Source: an uncultured Saprospiraceae bacterium (lineage in GTDB: Bacteria > Bacteroidota > Bacteroidia > Chitinophagales > Saprospiraceae). From it: DNA of 8,407 nt. The translations under genes were made by a program, and so were the position numbers. Within the stretch, counting starts at the first letter, position 1; every line of letters begins with the position of its first letter. Below, in pieces: positions 1 through 6,816 of this stretch. The notes beneath the pieces are model-generated. The model had not been told where the DNA came from and made no database searches. It was given only the letters and a program-made list of their open reading frames with translations. Location: positions 1-8,407 of the forward strand of contig CALLAG010000363.1 of assembly GCA_938002705.1 (NCBI GenBank). The letters are read 5' to 3'.

Positions 1-1
1 C

Positions 2-2422
2 AATGGTATAGAATATGCTGTCATGGGTAGTAGAACGAATACAAGAATATGGAGCTTAGAAGACCCCAGTAATCCTATCGAAAGAATCGTCATACCTGGA
101 GCAGCGACGACATGGAGAGATATCAAGAGTTGGGATGATCACATCTATGTAACCAATGATGGTTCTCCATTGGATGGTCTACTAATTATTGATATGAGTA
201 TGGCTCCAGTAGACATTACATATAACTATATCAAGCCTACAATATTTACGAGTATAGATACTACTAATTTTATAATATCAGATACTACCGATGTATCTAT
301 AATTCAAGACACCACTATAGTTATAATAGGTCAAGATACGACCAGTACTATAAGTATAGATACGATATACGATATCACAATGATAGATACTTTCAGTATA
401 TCCAATGACACTATTGTATTAGGCCAATGTCATAATCTATTCATAGACGAGAATGGATTTTGCTACCTATCAGGTTGTCGAATTGCGAACGCTAACAAAG
501 CCATAATATTTGACCTTAATCAAGATAAGAAAAACCCTCCAATAGTAGGTATCCATGGAGGTCCAGCTGTACAAGGACCTGAGTACTCACATGACTTATT
601 CGTGCAGAATGATATCATGTATTCTTCTGAGATTAACGCTGGAGTATTGACATTATTTGATGTTACTGACAAGGCTAATATTGTAGAATTAGGCGACGCT
701 GCTACGACTATGAATTTTACCCATAACACTTGGGCTTCGCCAGATGGCAGATATGCATTTACAACTGATGAGCGAGCTAATGCATTTGTAGATGCATATG
801 ACGTATCTGATCCAGGAAACATAATCAGATTAGATTCATACCAACCCTTAGAGACAGCAGGTCAAGGTGTTATACCACACAACACTCATTATAAAGACGG
901 ATTCCTCATCACTTCGTGGTATACTGATGGTGTCGTAATTACAGATGCTAATATGCCCGACAATATGATTAAGGTAGGAGCTTATGATACCTACCCTATC
1001 CCAGGCAATGGATTTAACGGGTGCTGGGGAGCTTATCCTTGGTTACCATCAGGTCTTGTTATCACAAGTAATATAACTAATGTTAATGGTGTAGGTCAAT
1101 TAGATGTATTCCGCCCTACTTATGTAAGAGCTGCTTACTTACATGGGATTGTTACTGACTTAGCAGACGGCTCAGCCATTAATGCAGTAGATGTCCTGAT
1201 CAATAATCCTGATCAAGCTAATGAGGGCAGGACGGATCCATTTGGAGGATATAAGACTGGGATAGAAAGAGCCGGTACTTATGAGGTGACATTTACCCAT
1301 CCTGATTACTTTCCTGAGACACTTAGCGCCACTATAGAGAATGGCGTTGTTACAATATTAGATGCACAACTGACTAAGAGACCTCAGATAAGTCTCTCAG
1401 GGACTGTCATAGATGCGGTAACATCTGAGATTATACCTAATGCAAAATTAAAATTGTTCAATCAAAATAGAACAATCGAACTCATAACAGATAATCAAGG
1501 AAGCTTTGACCAGACTATATTCGATGAAAACTATGATATCGTAATAGGGGCTTGGAGTTATAATTATGTGGCCTTTGATGATGTGAAATTTGATGCCACT
1601 TCAGGCAATACATTTGAGTTAACGCCAGGCATAGAAGATAATTTTGCTTTAGACCTTGGATGGCAAGTCAACGGAAATGCAACGACAGGCATATGGGTCA
1701 GAGATACACCTATACCCACATTCAGAAATGGTGTTGCTGTTAATGTAGATGCTGATATAGATAGTGATATAGGTACAGAATGTTACATGACTGGTAACGG
1801 AGGCGGTGAGGCTCCAGCTGATGATGTAGATAACGGTGTGACAAGATTAATAAGTCCACCATTCGATGTATCTGGATATCAGGAACCCGTGCTGCAGTAT
1901 AATGCTTGGTTTACTATAGGAGGTGGACAAGGACCTATTAACGATACGATGTTCGTACGTATCTGGGATAAGACGTCACTGACAACTTTAGACATGTACA
2001 CAGAGACTACAGGAGGATGGACAGATGTAGTCAGCATACCGCTTAATGGGCTTGTAGATACCGATGCAGAATTATCACTATCAGTAGTCATATCTGATCT
2101 TGAAGGTACTGGTCATCTACTAGAAGGAGGCTTTGATGCATTCAGAGTAGTAGAAGGAATGCCTTCTTCGGCGACTTCTATCACTGATTATGATAATATC
2201 GAGATATTTCCTAATCCTTTTTCAGATAATTTCAATATTAATTTGGAATCAGATAATTACAGATCTATCAGCCTGTATGACATAATGGGCAAGCAAGTAT
2301 ATCACTCCAAAGTGATTAATAATCAAACAGTTATAGGCAATGAATTGACTGATGGATTCTATACTATTATCATAGAAAGACAAGACGGATCACTGCTTAG
2401 TAAGAAACTAATTAAGCAATAA
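2..2422 (+). CDS. Choice-of-anchor B family secreted protein with C-terminal type IX secretion sorting domain (5' partial)
   Basis: The reading frame is open from position 2, and the residues before the first in-window ATG (position 23) read NGIEYAVMGS. That is the usual 'YA(I/V)xGS' strand of a choice-of-anchor B repeat, so the gene starts upstream and the ATG is internal. Numbering from that ATG (799 residues), residues 1-365 form a beta-propeller-like choice-of-anchor B region with recurring HN(T/L) and 'vvitDa' motifs and a GFNGCWGAYPW block. Two carboxypeptidase-regulatory-like beta-sandwich modules follow (about 371-452 and 455-533), then a jelly-roll-like region (about 535-712). A type A T9SS sorting domain closes the protein (about 722-798): the IFPNPFSDNF motif, a GFYTIII strand and a basic KKLIKQ end. 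The protein is probably exported by the type IX system and either anchored at the surface or released. Ligand or substrate is unknown and no catalytic motif was seen. A Thr/Asp/Ile-rich insert lies at residues 73-133. Confidence 0.88.
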   Translation, partial: NGIEYAVMGSRTNTRIWSLEDPSNPIERIVIPGAATTWRDIKSWDDHIYVTNDGSPLDGLLIIDMSMAPVDITYNYIKPTIFTSIDTTNFIISDTTDVSIIQDTTIVIIGQDTTSTISIDTIYDITMIDTFSISNDTIVLGQCHNLFIDENGFCYLSGCRIANANKAIIFDLNQDKKNPPIVGIHGGPAVQGPEYSHDLFVQNDIMYSSEINAGVLTLFDVTDKANIVELGDAATTMNFTHNTWASPDGRYAFTTDERANAFVDAYDVSDPGNIIRLDSYQPLETAGQGVIPHNTHYKDGFLITSWYTDGVVITDANMPDNMIKVGAYDTYPIPGNGFNGCWGAYPWLPSGLVITSNITNVNGVGQLDVFRPTYVRAAYLHGIVTDLADGSAINAVDVLINNPDQANEGRTDPFGGYKTGIERAGTYEVTFTHPDYFPETLSATIENGVVTILDAQLTKRPQISLSGTVIDAVTSEIIPNAKLKLFNQNRTIELITDNQGSFDQTIFDENYDIVIGAWSYNYVAFDDVKFDATSGNTFELTPGIEDNFALDLGWQVNGNATTGIWVRDTPIPTFRNGVAVNVDADIDSDIGTECYMTGNGGGEAPADDVDNGVTRLISPPFDVSGYQEPVLQYNAWFTIGGGQGPINDTMFVRIWDKTSLTTLDMYTETTGGWTDVVSIPLNGLVDTDAELSLSVVISDLEGTGHLLEGGFDAFRVVEGMPSSATSITDYDNIEIFPNPFSDNFNINLESDNYRSISLYDIMGKQVYHSKVINNQTVIGNELTDGFYTIIIERQDGSLLSKKLIKQ
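239..421 (+). other. Low-complexity Asp-Thr-Ile-rich insert inside the choice-of-anchor B region
   Basis: Residues 73-133 (counted from the ATG at 23) are dominated by Ile, Thr, Asp and Ser. The doublet DT recurs, as DTT or DTI, at irregular spacing of about 7-10 residues. It interrupts the propeller between a strand ending in APVDITYNYI and the normal continuation GQCHNLFIDENG. The codons remain in frame, and A/T-ending Ile codons (ata, att) are frequent. It may be a surface loop or short beta repeat that grew by slippage. Its function is not known. Confidence 0.6.
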
Positions 2423-2444
2423 TTAAAATAGGTACAAAGTTTGC

Positions 2445-2476
2445 TTTGATATGAATGACGAATATTTATATATTTG
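2445..2476 (+). promoter_or_regulatory. Bacteroidota-type promoter for tRNA-Glu
   Basis: TTTG at 2445-2448 (-33 element) is followed after 20 bases by TATATTTG at 2469-2476, a full match to the TAnnTTTG -7 consensus of the Bacteroidota primary sigma factor. Transcription would start near 2481-2484, about 30 bases before the mature tRNA. Confidence 0.75.
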
Positions 2477-2481
2477 CACTC

Positions 2482-2503
2482 GCTTAACAAAATGATGTTA
2501 AGC
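2482..2503 (+). other. Perfect 8-bp inverted repeat in the tRNA 5' leader
   Basis: GCTTAACA (2482-2489) and TGTTAAGC (2496-2503) are exact reverse complements around a 6-base loop. The hairpin starts about where transcription should begin and ends 11 bases before the tRNA. It would sit in the 5' leader removed by RNase P. It could aid processing, or be a weak stop for the gene upstream. No long T-run follows it. Confidence 0.6.
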
Positions 2504-2514
2504 ATTTGTTCTTT

Positions 2515-2586
2515 GGCCCGTTCGTCTAGGGGTTAGGACGCCAGGTTTTCATCCTGGTAGCACGGGTTCGAATCCCGTACGGGCTA
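2515..2586 (+). tRNA. tRNA-Glu (anticodon UUC)
   Basis: A full cloverleaf is visible. The acceptor stem is 2515-2521 with 2579-2585, closing with a G-U pair at position 1-72. The TTCGTCTA stretch before the D loop is typical of tRNA-Glu. The anticodon stem CCAGG/CCTGG encloses the loop TTTTCAT, giving anticodon TTC, which reads GAA/GAG. The T arm is ACGGG-TTCGAAT-CCCGT. The discriminator base is A (2586). CCA is not encoded, since the DNA continues CTC, so it must be added after transcription. It is a single gene with its own promoter and terminator. Confidence 0.96.
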
Positions 2587-2588
2587 CT

Positions 2589-2639
2589 CAAGAATAAGGC
2601 AATTCTTGCCCCAAGGCTTCGTCTCCTTGGGGCTTTTTT
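2589..2639 (+). terminator. Rho-independent terminator after tRNA-Glu, preceded by a second small hairpin
   Basis: The 9-bp GC-rich stem GCCCCAAGG (2608-2616) / CCTTGGGGC (2625-2633) has an 8-base loop and is followed by six T (2634-2639), a strong intrinsic terminator. Just before it, CAAGAAT (2589-2595) and ATTCTTG (2602-2608) form a 7-bp hairpin that shares base 2608 with the terminator. It lies in the 3' trailer, between the tRNA end and the terminator. Confidence 0.9.
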
Positions 2640-2824
2640 GTGCCATAGAGTGAGGTTTTACCATAACTAATAGTCCCCTACAAGATTTAAAACCTAAAAA
2701 TTAAAATATTCGTCACCTCTTATATGAAGTTGTAAAGTACAGTGATTGCATTATTTACTGTTAAACGATATATTAATAACAATACCTCACCTATTTTCTA
2801 AACAACCACAACAATTTTCACAAT

Positions 2825-3523
2825 ATGAGAACCTTAAACCCAATAGGGCTATGCAGCTTATTAGCTGTAACAATCGCATTTATTATATGTACTTCATTTT
2901 CTTCCACAACAAGTGATAAGCACTTTGTAGATGGATGGTATATAAAAAACAACGGAGATAGAGTTGATTGCTCTATTAAGCTATTCATGTACGATACAAA
3001 AAAGATAAGCTACAAGTCATCAGATAATAAGAAGAAACAAAGCATCGAGAGTAAGGAGCTAAAAGAAATTGGCTTGATGATGGGTGACTCTACAGTTATC
3101 CTTCACAAGTATGAATCAGCAACGTACAGCGGTCTTGGAAAATTTAAAGCTAAGCAAGGTCAGAAGTGGATGCAAGAGATATATAAAACCGACCGCGTGA
3201 CTGGCTATAATATGATAATATTTGAAGGTGGTGGTCGTGTAGGGACTAATGCATCTGGTGGAGCAACATTTGCCAGTGGCAAGTTCCTAACTGTTCAGTA
3301 TGGCCTTAGAATGGCAGATAACGATTATGTCTTATACTTCCCTATCGAACTTTGGTGGGATAGATCAGATACACCTAAAGCTTTTGATGTTATCTACAGA
3401 AAGATTATCGCTAAGTATCTTAAAGACTATTGCCCATCATTCGCAAAGTCGTTTAAGAAAAGTAAGTACAAAATAGCGGAGTTTGAAGCATCTTTAGACG
3501 CTATAAGCACTGCATGTCAGTAG
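2825..3523 (+). CDS. Exported protein of unknown function
   Basis: The gene encodes 232 residues and I do not recognise a named family. Residues 1-30 look like a signal peptide: a basic start, a hydrophobic run at about 7-25, then small and polar residues. The mature start FVDGWYIKNNGDRVDC, followed by lysine-rich beta strands, resembles the many Bacteroidota exported proteins that begin 'GYIxxNNGDTIxGxI'. The later part has a glycine-rich stretch (about 134-152), a WW pair (177-178) and a basic C-terminal region (191-218) with two Cys (203, 231). No Shine-Dalgarno is visible; the A/C-rich leader before the ATG is normal for the phylum. Of the gap 2640-2824, I found no convincing promoter, and the gene is separated from the tRNA unit by a terminator. 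It ends convergent with the DUF2911 gene. Confidence 0.8.
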   Translation: MRTLNPIGLCSLLAVTIAFIICTSFSSTTSDKHFVDGWYIKNNGDRVDCSIKLFMYDTKKISYKSSDNKKKQSIESKELKEIGLMMGDSTVILHKYESATYSGLGKFKAKQGQKWMQEIYKTDRVTGYNMIIFEGGGRVGTNASGGATFASGKFLTVQYGLRMADNDYVLYFPIELWWDRSDTPKAFDVIYRKIIAKYLKDYCPSFAKSFKKSKYKIAEFEASLDAISTACQ

Positions 3524-3610
3524 GTTCCATAGATAAAGTCTATAAATCAGATATATTTCAAATAGAAAACCAGATACATTGAAGCAAAGAATGTTGCTTA
3601 GAAAGGTATA

Positions 3611-3645
3611 AAAAAAAAGCCCGAAGTCAATGACTTCGAGCTTTT
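3611..3645. terminator. Bidirectional terminator between convergent genes
   Basis: The inverted repeat CGAAGTC (3622-3628) / GACTTCG (3632-3638) has a 3-base loop. Past one C/A mismatch, the flanking GC/GC and A/T pairs extend the stem. Eight A on the left (3611-3618) give a U8 tail for minus-strand transcripts of the DUF2911 gene; TTTT (3642-3645) serves the plus-strand gene at 2825-3523. The remainder of the 165-base gap shows nothing else. Confidence 0.85.
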
Positions 3646-3688
3646 CTATATATTCTTAAGGTAAAAAAGTGAAAAGAACGAGAAGTGA

Positions 3689-4534
3689 TTACTTCTTCAT
3701 CATGCTCCACTCTTTGATTGATTTCTCATTCATTCTTACATAATCATCGTTACCAGCTGCTTTAGCTAATTCCATTGATTTCTGTGCAGCCGCAGTTGCT
3801 TCTTTTACTTTACCTAAGTCAGCAAGGATTAATGCCTTACGTCTTACTTGCCAGAACTTTGGATCATCACCTGCAGTTGCCATATTAACCCATTCTAATG
3901 CTTTGTTAAGATCTTTACCTGCAGTATGATAGTAGTTAGCAGCATTGTAGTAATCTCCCTTAGAAGGTCCAGAGAGTACAGCATCGATATTAGCCATAAC
4001 TGTAGCATCTGAATCTACACTGATCGGAATAGCCACCTTTGTCTTATCCCAAGCCATTGTAAGGTGTGCACCGTCGCTTGATACGTGATCTACAGCTATT
4101 GTGAATGATTCTACTGCCTTATTTAACTTAGTAGGCTTAGCTGTTACGATAAGTGCTGGGTCAGCTTCTAAGTATGAACTAAAGCTTGACTTCTCATAAT
4201 TATAGAAGTGTACAGCCCAGCTCGTTGCAGAAGGGATAGATAATACTGCATAACTACCAGCAGGTACTTCTTTACCATCGATTTTTACAGCATTAGAGAA
4301 CGATACCTTTGTTGCTTGATTAGCACCAGTTCTCCATACTTTTCCGAAAGGTACAAGTCCGTCTGCAGAAAAGATGTCTCTTCCCTTGACACCTGGTCTT
4401 GAGTATTCTACCATAATTGTAGTTAAACCTACTTCTTGCTCTATCTTAGCCATCGGGCTTGCAGAAGGAGTCTTAATCTGTGCATTAAGCGTAAATCCTA
4501 CAAAAAGTAGGGTGATAAGTATTAAATTTTTCAT
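3689..4534 (-). CDS. DUF2911 domain exported protein with TPR-like C-terminus
   Basis: The gene encodes 281 residues from the ATG at 4534. The frame also has an ATG at 4573, but the promoter -7 box at 4552-4559 lies between the two, and only the 4534 start puts a proper signal peptide first (MKNLILITLLFVGFTLNA, cleavage near residue 18). DUF2911 spans about residues 27-175 and shows its hallmark blocks YSRPGVKGR (44-52), LVPFGKVWRTGAN (60-72) and GKEVPAGSYAVLSIP (87-101). The C-terminal part (about 195-275) is alpha-helical with TPR-like pairs such as ALEWVNMA and KVKEATAAAQKSMELA. The protein should act in the periplasm or outside the cell. The biochemical role of DUF2911 is not known. It lies downstream of the nucleoside transporter on the same strand but has its own promoter. 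Confidence 0.9.
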   Translation of the reverse strand: MKNLILITLLFVGFTLNAQIKTPSASPMAKIEQEVGLTTIMVEYSRPGVKGRDIFSADGLVPFGKVWRTGANQATKVSFSNAVKIDGKEVPAGSYAVLSIPSATSWAVHFYNYEKSSFSSYLEADPALIVTAKPTKLNKAVESFTIAVDHVSSDGAHLTMAWDKTKVAIPISVDSDATVMANIDAVLSGPSKGDYYNAANYYHTAGKDLNKALEWVNMATAGDDPKFWQVRRKALILADLGKVKEATAAAQKSMELAKAAGNDDYVRMNEKSIKEWSMMKK

Positions 4535-4551
4535 TATTAGTATTTTTTGCG

Positions 4552-4581
4552 CAAATGTAATTAATAGATACATTCTACAAA
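4552..4581 (-). promoter_or_regulatory. Bacteroidota-type promoter for the DUF2911 gene
   Basis: On the minus strand, TTTG (4578-4581) is followed after 18 bases by TACATTTG (4552-4559), matching the -33 and -7 consensus (TAnnTTTG). Transcription would begin near 4545, about 10 bases before the ATG at 4534. This rules out the longer start at 4573. Confidence 0.8.
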
Positions 4582-4639
4582 CTGTGATGTCAGTGTATTG
4601 TTCTATCCATATTGCCCTTTTATGACAAATGATGCTTTT

Positions 4640-5920
4640 TTATAATATAATACATACGACACAGGCTGTCAATAGACTGGCGATAGTACCTCCGATAAGC
4701 GCTTTGACACCTAATTTAGTGAGTGTTTTTCTTTGTCCAGGAGCAATGGCTCCTATACCTCCTATCTGTATACCTATAGAAGCAAAGTTAGCGAAGCCTA
4801 GTAAGGCATATGTACATAGGAGTATTGATTTTTCTGAGAGAGATCCAGCAGCAACAAAGTCCTTGAGAGAACTGTAAGCGACAAACTCATTAAGGATAGT
4901 TTTCTCACCTAATAACTGGCCGACGATCATAACTTCATCAACTGGTACTCCTATGATCCATGCTAATGGCGCAAATATAACTCCGAGTATAAGCTGTAGC
5001 GAGAGACCGTCGAATCTCCCATCAGTCCAAGCGACTATGTCATCATTGATACCTAACACATTTCCTAAGCCCATAGCCATATCATTGAAAAGATAGATAA
5101 TAGCCATAAATGCAAGTAGCATGGCACCTACGTTAACTGCTAACTTAAGACCATCTGTAGTGCCTCGTGAGAGTGCATCTAAGAAATTAGTCCCTGCCAC
5201 ATCTTTAGGTATCTTAGTAGAGGCGTCATCATATTTCTTTTCCGTCTCTGGAAATAAAAGCTTAGCTGCAACAATAGCGGCTGGAGCAGATATTATAGAT
5301 CCTGTGAGTAAGTGCATCCCAAATAACTTCTGTGCTTCTACATCGTCACCGCCGAGCATAGCAAGATAGGCTCCGAATACACCACCAGCTATGGTTGCCA
5401 TACCACCTACCATGAGCGACATCATCTCTGACTTACTCATACTCTCTAAGTAAGGCTTGACCACTAAAGGGGCTTCTGTCTGACCTATGAAGATATTAGC
5501 TGCCGCGGCAAGACTCTCTGCTCCTGATAACCTCATTGTCTTTTTCATTATCCAAGCAAAAAAGTATACGACCTTCTGCAATATACCCAAGTAATAAAGT
5601 AGCGATGACAATGCTGAAAAGAAAACAATAGTCGGCAAGACAGTAAATGCAAAACCGAATGGTCCACCCTGTTCTGCCAGATCCCCGAATAGGAAATTAG
5701 AAGCCTGAAGTGAGCTCGATATTACAAGAACAAAGAAGTCTACTATAAACTGAAATCCTGTTCTAATCAAAGGTACTTTGAGCAATCCCAATGCTAGAGC
5801 CAATTGCAATACCATACCTATAATCACTAATCTCCAGTCTATTCTCTTTCTGTTATTACTCAGTAGATAGCAGATAAGTAGTAATGAAGTTATACCGATA
5901 AGTCCTCTTAAGATTCCCAT
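4640..5920 (-). CDS. Concentrative nucleoside transporter (CNT/NupC family)
   Basis: This is a 426-residue polytopic membrane protein of normal length for bacterial CNT proteins, which import nucleosides with Na+ or H+ across the inner membrane. Family signatures are present: GQTEAPLV (146-153), which carries the substrate-binding Gln-Thr-Glu; GVPVDEVMIVGQLLGEK (324-340) with the conserved acidic residue E329; NEFVAY (344-349); and FANFASIGIQ (376-385), whose Phe, Asn and Ser match the nucleoside-binding FxNxxS of the structurally known family. Hydrophobic helices at both ends (4-20, 406-426) indicate a complete gene. The exact substrates and coupling ion cannot be read from sequence. Its start is 62 bases from that of the divergent uridine kinase-family gene. 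No terminator was seen after its stop, so some read-through into the DUF2911 gene is possible. Many CNT genes are called nupC or nupX, but I do not assign a symbol. Confidence 0.95.
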   Translation of the reverse strand: MGILRGLIGITSLLLICYLLSNNRKRIDWRLVIIGMVLQLALALGLLKVPLIRTGFQFIVDFFVLVISSSLQASNFLFGDLAEQGGPFGFAFTVLPTIVFFSALSSLLYYLGILQKVVYFFAWIMKKTMRLSGAESLAAAANIFIGQTEAPLVVKPYLESMSKSEMMSLMVGGMATIAGGVFGAYLAMLGGDDVEAQKLFGMHLLTGSIISAPAAIVAAKLLFPETEKKYDDASTKIPKDVAGTNFLDALSRGTTDGLKLAVNVGAMLLAFMAIIYLFNDMAMGLGNVLGINDDIVAWTDGRFDGLSLQLILGVIFAPLAWIIGVPVDEVMIVGQLLGEKTILNEFVAYSSLKDFVAAGSLSEKSILLCTYALLGFANFASIGIQIGGIGAIAPGQRKTLTKLGVKALIGGTIASLLTACVVCIIL

Positions 5921-5982
5921 AATAAAATTAAGTAGCGGAAAGTAATCAAAATTTTAATTTTCAAGTTATTTTGCCGTCGATT
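5921..5982. promoter_or_regulatory. Divergent promoter region between the nucleoside transporter and kinase genes
   Basis: Only 62 bases separate the two start codons. On the plus strand TTATTTTG (5966-5973) matches TAnnTTTG at 7 of 8 bases, with no clear -33 element. On the minus strand TACTTTCC (5937-5944) is a weaker match, preceded by TTG (5962-5964) at 17 bases. In the middle lies an A/T inverted repeat, AAAATT-TT-AATTTT (5948-5961), which could be an operator or just A/T-rich promoter DNA. Both leaders would be about 10 bases or less. Confidence 0.4.
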
Positions 5983-6612
5983 ATGAAAGAAAAACATCTT
6001 GTTATAGGCGTCTCTGGTGGTAGTGGCTCAGGAAAAACGACTTTTGTCAATGCACTACGTGATAACTTGAAGGAACGACGAGTATGTTTTCTGTCACTAG
6101 ACAATTACTACCTGCCAAGAGATGAGCAAGCAGTCGACGATGCAGGGTTCAAGAACTTTGACCTACCAGGTTCTATAGATGTTAGGGCTTTAGTCAACGA
6201 CTTAGAGACATTAATATCCGGCAATGACATCGTTCGTACCGAGTATACATTCAATAATAGTAAGTCTGTTGCTAAAGAGATTAGACTTGTACCAGCTGAC
6301 GTATACATAATAGAAGGATTATTCATCTATCATTACGAAGAGTTAAGAAAATTCTTTGACCTCAAATTGTTCGTAGATGCTAAAGACGTGCTGAAGGTTA
6401 TAAGAAGAATAGAACGAGATAGAATAGAACGTAACTACCCCATAACGGACGTCGCTTATAGATATCAGAATCATGTCCTACCCTCTTATGAACAATATAT
6501 AGGTATCTATAAAGACGATTGTGACATTGTTATCAACAATAACGACACATTCCACCGCAGCTTAGCAGTTATGACTGCTTATATTAACCATCATCTTAAT
6601 CAATGTAAGTAA
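5983..6612 (+). CDS. udk: Uridine kinase-family protein (Udk paralogue)
   Basis: The gene encodes 209 residues from the ATG at 5983. A TTG start at 5971 would overlap the putative -7 box, so it was not chosen. It is a P-loop kinase of the uridine kinase/phosphoribulokinase group, expected to phosphorylate uridine or cytidine to UMP or CMP in the cytoplasm. Visible features: Walker A GVSGGSGSGKTT (9-20); SLDNYY (38-43), whose Asp matches the catalytic Asp of the family; NFDLPGSID (58-66); EYTFNN (87-92); Walker B-like VYIIEGLF (107-114); and a lid-like RRIERDRIERNY (141-152). Classical Udk has NFDHPDAFD, with a His that contacts the base; here it is Leu. NFDxPxSID with an EYTFNN motif is, as I recall, the second Udk-like type in Bacteroidota. 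The nucleoside transporter is divergent next door, which supports salvage. No terminator was recognised after the stop (gap 6613-6816). Confidence 0.85.
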   Translation: MKEKHLVIGVSGGSGSGKTTFVNALRDNLKERRVCFLSLDNYYLPRDEQAVDDAGFKNFDLPGSIDVRALVNDLETLISGNDIVRTEYTFNNSKSVAKEIRLVPADVYIIEGLFIYHYEELRKFFDLKLFVDAKDVLKVIRRIERDRIERNYPITDVAYRYQNHVLPSYEQYIGIYKDDCDIVINNNDTFHRSLAVMTAYINHHLNQCK

Positions 6613-6674
6613 TGGGCAAGCTATCATTATTAAAATTGTCTTAAGAAACTCAAAAACAAGTTTTACTCAAGAAC

Positions 6675-6711
6675 TTTGGACAATACTTAGCCATTATCTT
6701 ATATAAATTTG
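6675..6711 (+). promoter_or_regulatory. Possible promoter for the TlpA-family gene
   Basis: TAAATTTG (6704-6711) fully matches TAnnTTTG. The nearest TTTG upstream (6675-6678) is 25 bases away, longer than usual, so the -33 assignment is weak. The leader to the ATG at 6817 would be about 100 bases of very A/T-rich sequence, with no clear structure. Confidence 0.4.
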
Positions 6712-6816
6712 TAGCAAAGACTGCTATTAATGACAATATCTGAGCTATAATTATAATAAAATTGGTAGATTTACATATATAAATAATCGTAATATATTTT
6801 TTATAAAATTTTAATA

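Noticed and set aside
23..25. ATG at 23 as the true start of the first gene
   Set aside because: The frame is open upstream and encodes expected domain residues (NGIEYAV), and no signal peptide follows the ATG although the protein carries a T9SS sorting domain.
520..822. Minus-strand 100-residue reading frame, and similar frames opposite other genes
   Set aside because: These are shadows of well-supported genes with no family resemblance, promoter or start context.
2515..2586. tRNA-Glu as integration (att) site of a mobile element
   Set aside because: No integrase gene and no repeated copy of the tRNA 3' end were found in the window.
2653..2695. AGGTTTTA / TAAAACCT inverted repeat before the 2825 gene
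   Set aside because: The arms are 27 bases apart and A/T-rich, there is no T-run or promoter association, and it is likely chance.
2640..2824. Promoter for the gene at 2825
   Set aside because: No TAnnTTTG with a properly spaced TTG was found; the segments around 2728-2760 match only weakly.
4623..4645. Terminator between the transporter and DUF2911 genes
   Set aside because: The minus strand after the transporter stop shows an A-run but no stem-loop followed by a T-run.
5971..5982. TTG start for the kinase at 5971
   Set aside because: It would overlap the putative -7 box and add four residues before a normal ATG; the P-loop spacing fits the ATG at 5983.
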